From assembly GCA_030040625.1 (NCBI GenBank), contig JASHTI010000024.1:1-28000 (forward strand): 28,000 nucleotides of DNA, written 5' to 3'. Source of the DNA: Thermoplasmata archaeon. GTDB taxonomy: Archaea; Thermoplasmatota; Thermoplasmata; Lutacidiplasmatales; UBA184. This document shows, one piece after another, positions 22,380 through 28,000 of the stretch. The position numbers and the translations under genes were made by a program. A model generated the notes under the pieces. That model was not told the DNA's origin. It did no database searches and saw only the letters and a list, made by a program, of their open reading frames with translations. Numbering within the stretch: the stretch's first letter is position 1; each line of letters starts with the position of its first letter.

Positions 22380-23096
22380 ATGGCGGCCCGAGCCTCTGCG
22401 CCGGGCGAGGCTCCGGCGGCGATGGCGACGGGGAACTCGGAAGGAGAGTCCCCGGCGCCGGGACCGCGGGGCTCGCGCCTCAGCGCCGTCGCGCTGGCGC
22501 TCGCCGGGCTCCTACTCCTCGGGGCGACCTACACCCCGTGGTGGGTCCTTCTCGACCAGGCGGGCGGCACGTCCTCCAGCGTCGAGTTCTATCCCGGCGC
22601 CAGCCTCTCCGCGGGCGGCGGGGGCGGTGGCGGGGCCGTGTCGTACGCCTCCGTGGGCCTCTCCGCGGTCGGCCAGCTCTACGCCGCCGTGTTCGCGGTC
22701 ACGGTCCTGGTCGCTCTGCTGGCCCTCGTTCTCAGCGGCGTTCGATTCGCGCGCACCGCGGGACGATGGATCGGCTCCGAGGGGCGCCAACTTCTGCGCA
22801 TCGGCGGCTGGGTCGCGTTCGTCGGGGTTCTCGGGATCGCGCTGGCCGTGCCGCTGGGCCAGCCGGCGCTCCTGCGGCTGGCCGATCCGCAGGGATTCTG
22901 CGCGGGCTACGCCGGCAGCAGCCCTTGCGCGTCGTTCTGGAGCTCGACCGAGGTGAACGGCGATGCGCTGAGCTGGGGTGCCGGGCTCGGCTGGTGGCTC
23001 GGGGTGACCGCGGCGGCGCTGCTCGGGCTGGTCGCGTTCTTCGCTCCCGGGGTCTCTTCGGCCGCCGGGCCCCGACGAGCGTCGAGCGCGCCGTGA
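22380..23096 (+). CDS. Four-helix membrane protein with poly-glycine loop, unknown function
   Basis: The product has up to 238 residues. Four hydrophobic segments lie near 36-56, 92-118, 142-162 and 198-222. The first outer loop contains a seven-Gly run (SAGGGGGGGAVSY). The second outer loop holds a cysteine pair (CAGYAGSSPC) that could form a disulfide. The N-terminal 33 residues are hydrophilic. If CTTATG at 22376-22381 is a TATA box, the first ATG lies inside it and translation would begin at the in-frame ATG of 22422 instead; otherwise the gene may be read from the VOC transcript 45 bases upstream. I recognise no family. Confidence 0.7.
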   Translation: MAARASAPGEAPAAMATGNSEGESPAPGPRGSRLSAVALALAGLLLLGATYTPWWVLLDQAGGTSSSVEFYPGASLSAGGGGGGGAVSYASVGLSAVGQLYAAVFAVTVLVALLALVLSGVRFARTAGRWIGSEGRQLLRIGGWVAFVGVLGIALAVPLGQPALLRLADPQGFCAGYAGSSPCASFWSSTEVNGDALSWGAGLGWWLGVTAAALLGLVAFFAPGVSSAAGPRRASSAP

Positions 23097-23127
23097 ACGC
23101 TGCGAGGCCTTCGCACGGGACCATGCG

Positions 23128-23134
23128 CTTTATG
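23128..23134 (+). promoter_or_regulatory. TATA box for GltD-like copy 2
   Basis: CTTTATG is an isolated A/T element 52-57 bases before the ATG at 23185, implying a leader of about 25 bases. That leader length differs from the nearly leaderless layout of copy 1. Confidence 0.45.
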
Positions 23135-23184
23135 GCTCCGTGGCCCGTCGTTCGGTCGGCGGGGCTCACGGGGGCCCTCGGACG

Positions 23185-24618
23185 ATGACGGCAGCGGATT
23201 CACGGTATCTCCGGATCGAGGTCCCGGAGGAGCGTCCCGCGGAGCGGATCGGCGACTTCCGAGAGGTCCTCCACGCGTACAGCCGCGAGGAGGCGATGCT
23301 CGAGGCCCAGCGGTGTCTGCAGTGCGCGCTGCCGTTCTGCGTCGAGGCGTGCCCGATCACACAGGACTGCCGCGGCTACATCGGCCTGGTCGCGGACGGT
23401 CGCTTCGACGAGGCGGCCCGGCTCACCCTTCGGGAGAACCCGCTCGCGACGACGCTCTGCAAGGTCTGCTACCACTACTGCGAGGACGCCTGCATCATGC
23501 GCGGGCGCGGCGTCCCGATCGCGATCCGCCACCTGAAGCGGGCCGCGCTCGACTTCGGGGATGCCTCGCTGGAGTACGTTCCCAGCGCGCCGAAGGACCA
23601 GCGGGTCGCGGTGATCGGCGCCGGTCCGGCCGGCTTGATGGCCGCCTGGGAGCTCTGCACCCGCGGCTACCCGGTCACCGTCTTCGAGAGGCAGGCGGCG
23701 GTCGGGGGCCAGGCGGGCGCGATCCCGCACTACCGGATGCCGAACCACGAACTTCTGATCGACCTGCAGCGGTTCCGGCGCTTCGACCTCACGTTCGTCT
23801 CGGACCGGACCGCGGGCGTCGACTTCACGCCGGAGAGCCTGCTGAAGGAAGGCTACCGGGCCGTCTTCGTCGCGATCGGCGCCTCGAAGGCCGGCTACCC
23901 CGGGATCCCGGGCGAGCAGCTGCCGGGGGTACTGCCGGCGCTCGAGTTCCTGTACGACGTCAACCAGGGCCGGCCCGTGGTCCTGGGCCGTTCGATCGTC
24001 GTCATCGGGGGCGGGGACGTCGCGGTCGACTCGGTCCGGACGGCCCGCCGTCTGGCGCCGGGCGCGACGGTGGCGATGGCCTACCGGCGCACGCGCGGCG
24101 AGTCACCGGCGGGCGAGGAGGAGATCCGGGAGACCGAGCCCGAGGGGATCGACTTCCACTGGCTCGTCGCCCCGACCAAGATCCTCGGCACGCAGCGCGT
24201 CGAGGGGGCGGTCTTCCAGCGGATGGAGCTCAGCGCTCCGGACGCCTCCGGCCGACGCGCCGTCAAGCCCGTCGAAGGAGCGTTCGTGACGCTCGAGTGC
24301 GACACCGTTATCATGGCCGTCGGGGAGAAGGCGGACCTCGCCGGCTTCGACCCGAAGCTCGGACTCAAGATCGGCACCAAGGGCTGGCCGGAGGGCGGCC
24401 GCCCCGGCTACGGCACCGAGACCCCCGGGGTCTTCGCGGCGGGCGGTCGCTCGGTGGTCCACGCGATGGCCGCCGGGACGAAGGCCGCGGAGTCGATCGA
24501 CGCCTACCTCTGCGGGCTCCAGGGCCGCGTGCCCGGTCCGCGACCGGACCCGTTCGGCGACGGGGACCCGCCCCCGGCGGTGCCCGAAGGCTACTCGAGC
24601 CCGGTCTGGAAGCCGTAG
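23185..24618 (+). CDS. GltD-like NAD(P)H-dependent FAD/iron-sulfur oxidoreductase (copy 2)
   Basis: The 477-residue protein has the same length and domain order as copy 1 at 7753-9186. The Fe-S cysteines lie in CLQCALPFCVEACPITQDC and CKVCYHYCEDAC. The FAD motif is GAGPAGLMAAWEL and the NAD(P) motif IVVIGGGDVAVDS. The C-terminal FAD-contact block is GVFAAGGRSVVHAMAAG. The N-terminal third is nearly the same as copy 1 (for example the shared RGYI, NPLAT and PIAIRHLKRAALDFG), while the NAD(P) domain and the residues around the flavin differ more. It would transfer electrons between NAD(P)H and a partner protein. No GltB-type subunit is adjacent. A GTG at 23140 is in frame upstream, but the ATG matches the family N-terminus better. 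Confidence 0.9.
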   Translation: MTAADSRYLRIEVPEERPAERIGDFREVLHAYSREEAMLEAQRCLQCALPFCVEACPITQDCRGYIGLVADGRFDEAARLTLRENPLATTLCKVCYHYCEDACIMRGRGVPIAIRHLKRAALDFGDASLEYVPSAPKDQRVAVIGAGPAGLMAAWELCTRGYPVTVFERQAAVGGQAGAIPHYRMPNHELLIDLQRFRRFDLTFVSDRTAGVDFTPESLLKEGYRAVFVAIGASKAGYPGIPGEQLPGVLPALEFLYDVNQGRPVVLGRSIVVIGGGDVAVDSVRTARRLAPGATVAMAYRRTRGESPAGEEEIRETEPEGIDFHWLVAPTKILGTQRVEGAVFQRMELSAPDASGRRAVKPVEGAFVTLECDTVIMAVGEKADLAGFDPKLGLKIGTKGWPEGGRPGYGTETPGVFAAGGRSVVHAMAAGTKAAESIDAYLCGLQGRVPGPRPDPFGDGDPPPAVPEGYSSPVWKP

Positions 24619-24683
24619 GGTCCCGCGGCGGCGGGCTGCGGCGCCGGTGCCCGCCCCGGCGGTCGTGAGGACCGGTATCGGAA

Positions 24684-24693
24684 GGTTCAATCC
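24684..24693 (+). promoter_or_regulatory. TATA-like box for the zinc-ribbon protein
   Basis: GGTTCAATCC lies 22-31 bases before the ATG at 24715, which is leaderless spacing. Confidence 0.4.
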
Positions 24694-24714
24694 CTCTCGC
24701 GTCTCCCGCTCGGC

Positions 24715-25047
24715 ATGGTCACGCGCTTCTGCACCCGGTGCGGTGGACCGCTCCCGGCGAACGCCACGACCTGCCCCCGGTGCAACGCCCCGGTGACGGC
24801 GCCGGCCACCCCCGCCGCGAGCACCGCGACCCCGTCCGCGACCGGCGAGGTCGGAGCGTCGGCCCGACGGGCCTGCTCGAACTGCCGGGCCCAGATGCGG
24901 TGGATCGGCCACTACAGCCTGCGTGCCAGCGGCACGCCCGGGAGCGGGGGCCCACCGGGGATGGAAGGGAGCGAGACGCTGTTGCCGTTCTCCCTGTACT
25001 ACTGCCAGACCTGCGGCAAGTTCGACTTCTACTATCCCGGAACGTAG
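24715..25047 (+). CDS. Small protein with two zinc-ribbon sites
   Basis: The product has 110 residues. The N-terminal ribbon uses Cys6, Cys9, Cys20 and Cys23 (CTRC...CPRC). An Ala/Thr/Pro linker of about 25 residues follows. A second site pairs Cys54/Cys57 (CSNC) with Cys97/Cys100 (CQTC), separated by a 40-residue insert that includes a Gly/Pro loop. The C-terminus is aromatic (KFDFYYPGT). The pattern is that of archaeal nucleic-acid- or protein-binding zinc-ribbon proteins; no specific role is known. The gene has its own TATA-like element and is followed after 51 bases by a phosphoribosyltransferase. Confidence 0.75.
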   Translation: MVTRFCTRCGGPLPANATTCPRCNAPVTAPATPAASTATPSATGEVGASARRACSNCRAQMRWIGHYSLRASGTPGSGGPPGMEGSETLLPFSLYYCQTCGKFDFYYPGT

Positions 25048-25098
25048 GGCCCCCCGCTCCGTGGGCGCGGCGCGCTCCCCCCTTCGCCGCGGGGTCCC

Positions 25099-25806
25099 TT
25101 GACGGGCTCGGGGGCCCCGCCCGCGACCGCCGATGCACCGGCGACCCGGCGGCTCCGCGATCGCGCGGACGCCGGTCGGCGTCTCGCCGAGCGGCTCGTC
25201 GGCCGGCACCTTGACCGCCCGGTGGTCCTCGCGATCCCGCGCGGAGGCGTCCCGGTCGGTGCCGAGGTCGCCCGCGCGCTCCGGGCTCCGCTGGACGTCC
25301 TGGTCGTCCGCAAGGTCGGCGCTCCGGGGGAACCGGAGTACGGGCTCGGCGCGATCGGCGAAGGGGGCGCGATGGAGCTCGATGAACCGCGCGTCCGGGC
25401 CTTGGGCCTCCGCGTCGAGGATCTTGCGCCGATCGTCGCGGCCGAGCGGGCGGAGGTCGAGGCTCGCGTCCGGCGCTACCGCGACGGGCGGCCGCCGCTC
25501 TCGATCGCCGGGCGATCGGCGATCGTTGTCGACGACGGGATCGCCACCGGCGGGACGCTGGCGGCGGCGCTTCGCCTCGCCCGCGCCGGACGACCGGCGC
25601 GGCTCGTCGCGGCGGTCGGGGTCGCGGCCCGAGGGTCGCTCGCGGCCCTCTCGGCGCAAGCCGACGTGGTCGTCGTTGCCCGCCTCCCCGACCGACTGGA
25701 GGCCGTCGGCGAGTGGTACACGCGGTTCGAGCCGGTCGCGGAGACCGAGGTCCGCCGGCTCCTGGCCGCGGCCCGGGCCCGGTACCGGGAGCTTCCGCCG
25801 TCGTAG
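25099..25806 (+). CDS. Phosphoribosyltransferase-fold protein
   Basis: The 235-residue protein carries the PRPP-binding signature AIVVDDGIATGGTLAAAL (about 141-158), with the Asp-Asp pair and the TGGT loop. An upstream VLAIPRGGVPVGAEVA segment (43-58) provides the pyrophosphate loop, and FRDR-like RLRDRADAG begins the fold. This branch is often annotated only as a phosphoribosyltransferase and is sometimes fused to hydrolase domains; the base or nucleotide substrate is unknown. The start is a TTG at 25099, the only reasonable start before the conserved region. No clear promoter is visible, so it may be co-transcribed with the zinc-ribbon gene. PRPP would come from pentose phosphates made by the operon in this window. 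Confidence 0.88.
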   Translation: MTGSGAPPATADAPATRRLRDRADAGRRLAERLVGRHLDRPVVLAIPRGGVPVGAEVARALRAPLDVLVVRKVGAPGEPEYGLGAIGEGGAMELDEPRVRALGLRVEDLAPIVAAERAEVEARVRRYRDGRPPLSIAGRSAIVVDDGIATGGTLAAALRLARAGRPARLVAAVGVAARGSLAALSAQADVVVVARLPDRLEAVGEWYTRFEPVAETEVRRLLAAARARYRELPPS

Positions 25807-25894
25807 GTGCGGCGCCCCGGGGGCCGACCGGTCACTTCGAGGTGGCGGGAGCGGTCCCAGCGCTCCGGCCGGGGTGGCGGGAGAGTAACCGGCC

Positions 25895-25903
25895 GCTTTA
25901 TCC
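25895..25903 (+). promoter_or_regulatory. TATA box for ribA
   Basis: GCTTTATCC lies 23-31 bases before the ATG at 25926 and is identical to the minus-strand box of GltD-like copy 1. It lies in a 119-base gap. Confidence 0.65.
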
Positions 25904-25925
25904 AACCCCGGGGCTCGCGCGGCCA

Positions 25926-26636
25926 ATGCCCTTGGGACCCGAGGCGACCGCCCGTCTCCTCGCCGAGGGCCGGGTGCACCAGTGCCCCGGCGCCCCGGAG
26001 ACGTGCGTCAAGGTCGTCGCCGTCGCCGAGCTGCCGAGCCGGTTCGGCGAGTTCCAGGTGGTGGCGTTCTGGAACGAGCACGAGCGCCAGGACCACGCCG
26101 CGTTCGTCCACGGCGACGTCCTCGGGCGCGAGCGGGTCCTGGTCCGCCTGCACTCCGAGTGCCTGACCGGCGACGCGATCGGTTCGCTCCGGTGCGACTG
26201 CCGCGACCAGTTGCTCGCCTCCCTCGAGCGGGTCGCCGAGGCCGAGGCCGGTGTCGTACTCTACCTCCGGCAGGAAGGCCGCGGGATCGGCTTCGCGAAC
26301 AAGATCCGGGCTTACCAGCTCCAGGACCAGGGCTACGACACCGTGGAGGCGAACGAAGCCCTCGGCTTCCGGGCCGACGAGCGGGAGTACGGGATCGCCG
26401 CCCACATGCTCAACGCGCTGCACGTGCGATCGATCGAGATCATGACGAACAACCCGGCGAAGATCGAGGACCTGCGTCGGCACGGCGTCCAGATCGACGG
26501 TCGGATCCCGCTGGTGATCCCGCCGCAGCCGTCCGACCGGGCCTACCTCGAGACGAAGCAGCGGAAGCTGGGCCACCTGCTCGACCTCGAGCAGCTGGAT
26601 GCCTCGGGCGCGACCTCCAGCGGTTCCACGCGCTGA
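25926..26636 (+). CDS. ribA: GTP cyclohydrolase II (riboflavin biosynthesis)
   Basis: RibA opens and deformylates GTP, releasing pyrophosphate, as the first step toward riboflavin. The 236-residue protein has the zinc ligands Cys79, Cys90 and Cys92 in RLHSECLTGD...RCDC. The catalytic loop is RQEGRGIG (115-122), and DTVEANEALGFRADEREYG follows. It is the stand-alone enzyme, not fused to RibB, and about 40 residues longer than the E. coli protein, with extra sequence at the N-terminus (including CPGAPETC) and a Ser/Thr-rich C-terminus. Most archaea use the unrelated GTP cyclohydrolase III (ArfA), so this bacterial-type enzyme is notable. A TATA box sits at leaderless distance. Dodecin at 11193 may buffer its product. 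Confidence 0.95.
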   Translation: MPLGPEATARLLAEGRVHQCPGAPETCVKVVAVAELPSRFGEFQVVAFWNEHERQDHAAFVHGDVLGRERVLVRLHSECLTGDAIGSLRCDCRDQLLASLERVAEAEAGVVLYLRQEGRGIGFANKIRAYQLQDQGYDTVEANEALGFRADEREYGIAAHMLNALHVRSIEIMTNNPAKIEDLRRHGVQIDGRIPLVIPPQPSDRAYLETKQRKLGHLLDLEQLDASGATSSGSTR

Positions 26637-26645
26637 GCGTCGGGC

Positions 26646-26870
26646 CTAGGCGACGTGGGCCTGACGGTTGTGGCGGCCGAGCGCTGCCACCGAGCCGAAC
26701 GACTCGCCGCAGACCGAGCATCGGACCGTTTTCGCGCGGTCGACCGGCGGCGTCGACGCGGGCCCGGCGTGCGACTCCTTGCGGTGGGCCTCGAGCACCT
26801 CGGGCGAGCGGAAGGCGGATCCGCACTGCGGGCAGACCGCCTCGTCCTCGTCGTACTCGACGTACGGCAC
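26646..26870 (-). CDS. Two-finger C2H2 zinc-finger protein
   Basis: The 74-residue protein has two C2H2 fingers, both with CX2CX12HX4H spacing. Finger 1 starts CPQCGSAF and ends HRKESH; finger 2 starts CSVCGESF and ends HNRQAH. A 21-residue linker lies between them, and the N-terminus is acidic (VEYDEDEA). Such proteins are typical of archaea and probably bind nucleic acid. The start is a GTG at 26870, supported by a GTATG-containing box on the minus strand 23-29 bases upstream. It ends ten bases from the convergent ribA stop and is divergent from the DUF4760-like gene. Confidence 0.85.
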   Translation of the reverse strand: MPYVEYDEDEAVCPQCGSAFRSPEVLEAHRKESHAGPASTPPVDRAKTVRCSVCGESFGSVAALGRHNRQAHVA

Positions 26871-26892
26871 GGCGGCCGGATGGGGCTGGGGC

Positions 26893-26899
26893 CGTATGC
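26893..26899 (-). promoter_or_regulatory. TATA-like box for the two-finger protein
   Basis: On the minus strand GCATACG sits 23-29 bases before the GTG at 26870. The 122-base divergent region also contains GGTAAT at 26946-26951 for the plus-strand gene. Confidence 0.4.
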
Positions 26900-26992
26900 C
26901 GATTTCGGCGGCGGCCCGGGGACGGTCCCGCTCGGCGCCGCACAGGGTAATGGCCTCCGGCGGTTCGCGGGGCCCCGGCGCGGAGGGACGGA

Positions 26993-27529
26993 GTGACCGA
27001 CTGGTTCAGCATCGCCATCTGGTCGCTGATCGGGACCTGGATCCTCGTCGTCGGGACGCTGCTGCTGATGTACTGGCAGACGCGGACGAGCCAGCGCCTC
27101 AACTCGGCGAACGCGGTGATGCTCCTGCGCGAGCGGTTCGACAGCCCCCATATGCGGGCCTCCCGCCGCCACCTCAGCGGGCGATTGCTGGCGCACGCGC
27201 ACGACGACATCTCCAGCATGGAGGTCGTCACGTTCTTCGAGCTCGTCGGGACGCTCACGCACCGGGACGTGCTCGAATCCGAGCTCGTCTGGGAGGCGTT
27301 CGGCTCCTGGGTCGTCGCCTACTACTGGGCGATCCGGAACCCGTTCGACCTGGTCGGGAAGATCCGGACGGATCTGAACGATCCGCTCGTCTTCCACGAG
27401 TTCGAGTGGCTCTACGAACGGGTCCTGTCGATCGACGTGCACCAGTCCGGGAGCGCGCCGGTCGCCACCGAGACGGAGGCCTCCGCCGCCCGGGTCCTGC
27501 AGCTGGAGAGCCAGCTCGGCTCGGTCTAG
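26993..27529 (+). CDS. DUF4760-like single-helix membrane protein
   Basis: The product has 178 residues. One N-terminal transmembrane helix (about 5-27, IAIWSLIGTWILVVGTLLLM) is followed by a cytoplasmic helical domain. That domain has the pattern RERFDSPHMRASRRHLSGRL, then VTFFELVGTLTHRDVLE and AFGSWVVAYYWAIR, matching my memory of DUF4760 proteins, whose function is unknown. The GTG start at 26993 has GGAGGG at 26982-26987 as a Shine-Dalgarno element. The stop TAG lies inside a CTAG that also supplies the stop of the convergent gene. Confidence 0.75.
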   Translation: MTDWFSIAIWSLIGTWILVVGTLLLMYWQTRTSQRLNSANAVMLLRERFDSPHMRASRRHLSGRLLAHAHDDISSMEVVTFFELVGTLTHRDVLESELVWEAFGSWVVAYYWAIRNPFDLVGKIRTDLNDPLVFHEFEWLYERVLSIDVHQSGSAPVATETEASAARVLQLESQLGSV

Positions 27530-28000
27530 CGCCGCTCGGGGCTCGGAAGGGCCGGAGGCCCCGGAGCCTCGTGCGGGGGCCGTGCCCGCTGCCCGAACAG
27601 GCGCCGGCTCACCCCGAAGATCATGACGATCCACGTCAGCTCGGCGGCGAGGGGGGAGACGAACGCCACGCCGATCGAGATGCCGAAGGTGCCGACGACC
27701 ATCAGCTGGCTGCGCTCGGTCGACCGGATCCACCGCTCCGAGAGGTGGGGCCGGACGAGCCGGTGACCCCGGGTCGCGTGGCGCCAGATCGCGAGCAGGT
27801 CGACCCCGCCGGCGAGCATCGCCGCGCCGTACAGCGCGACCGCCTCCCGGTCGGAGAGCGAGCCCCGGCTGAACCCGTCCGGCGAGTAGGCGAACAGCAG
27901 CGACACCAGGAACGGCGTGATCGAGATCAGGAGCAGGAAGAACGAGTTGAGCCGGACCAGCATCGGGTCGTAGCGGACGATCGAGGAGAACAGCCGGTGG
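27526..28000 (-). CDS. TMEM175/DUF1211-like membrane protein, 5'-truncated by the window edge
   Basis: The frame is open to the last base, leaving at least 157 residues of the C-terminal part. The segment HRLFSSIVRYDPMLVRLN followed by SFFLLLISITPFLVSLL matches the third and fourth helices of the TMEM175/DUF1211 fold, including its conserved Asn and Pro-Phe. Two or three more hydrophobic segments follow (near 27800-27840 and 27620-27690). Bacterial and archaeal TMEM175 proteins form potassium channels, with the selectivity motif in helix 1, which is not in the window, so channel function cannot be checked. The ATG at 27963 is internal to conserved sequence and is not the true start. Confidence 0.8.
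   Translation of the reverse strand, partial: HRLFSSIVRYDPMLVRLNSFFLLLISITPFLVSLLFAYSPDGFSRGSLSDREAVALYGAAMLAGGVDLLAIWRHATRGHRLVRPHLSERWIRSTERSQLMVVGTFGISIGVAFVSPLAAELTWIVMIFGVSRRLFGQRARPPHEAPGPPALPSPERR

Noticed and set aside
1..28000. CRISPR arrays, tRNA or rRNA genes, transposases, integrases, toxin-antitoxin or phage-defence genes
   Set aside because: I saw no regularly spaced repeats, cloverleaf-like sequences or mobile-element proteins. The window looks like chromosomal core with some transferred metabolic genes.
1..28000. Poly-T transcription terminators
   Set aside because: No run of five or more T beyond gene ends was seen; T-containing stretches found near gene junctions fit TATA boxes better.

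Overview
The window is a dense, very GC-rich (roughly 70% by eye), almost fully coding stretch from what looks like an archaeon, most plausibly a high-GC Thermoplasmata-type lineage. The lineage is an inference and no rRNA is present to settle it. The main evidence is transcriptional. Many genes have a short A/T-rich box (TTTATCC, TTAAAC, GTATATC, TATATG and similar) about 23-35 bases upstream of the start codon. That is archaeal TATA-box spacing for leaderless or nearly leaderless mRNAs, not a bacterial -10 box. Small C2H2 zinc-finger and zinc-ribbon proteins also fit an archaeon. No gap between genes exceeds about 190 bases. I see no tRNA, rRNA, CRISPR array, insertion sequence, attachment site or clear poly-T terminator.

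Layout. 1-2528: the 3' part of an ACE-like M2 peptidase, a PH/GRAM-like zinc-ribbon protein and a winged-helix regulator. 2680-6693 (+): a proline-rich small ORF coupled to an HtrA-type protease, moaA, a GyrI-like protein, a membrane protein and msrA. 6663-9186 (-): a LysE-type exporter with no normal start codon, a four-helix membrane protein, and a GltD-like flavoprotein. 9304-11393: a one-finger zinc protein, a 47-residue ORF, msrB, a two-helix membrane protein, a GNAT acetyltransferase and dodecin. 11344-13715 (-): a metallo-beta-lactamase-fold hydrolase and a DEAD-box helicase. 13742-21750 (-): the sugar-phosphate operon. 21939-28000: a VOC protein, a membrane protein, a second GltD-like flavoprotein, a zinc-ribbon protein, a phosphoribosyltransferase, ribA, a two-finger C2H2 protein, a DUF4760-like membrane protein, and a truncated TMEM175-like protein at the edge.

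The most notable system is the operon at 21750 to 13742: ROK sugar kinase, transketolase, phosphoglucose isomerase, 6-phosphogluconate dehydrogenase, glucose-6-phosphate dehydrogenase, 6-phosphogluconolactonase. It encodes glucose phosphorylation, the complete oxidative pentose phosphate branch to ribulose-5-phosphate with NAD(P)H production, and two enzymes for recycling carbon. All six look bacterial in type (single-chain transketolase, canonical Zwf, DevB-type lactonase, and an isomerase of the kind found as the C-terminal half of transaldolase/isomerase fusions). Yet they sit behind archaeal-looking promoters. Most archaea lack this route. NADPH from it could supply the redox enzymes nearby (MsrA and MsrB via thioredoxin, and the two GltD-like flavoproteins), but that link is inference from proximity.
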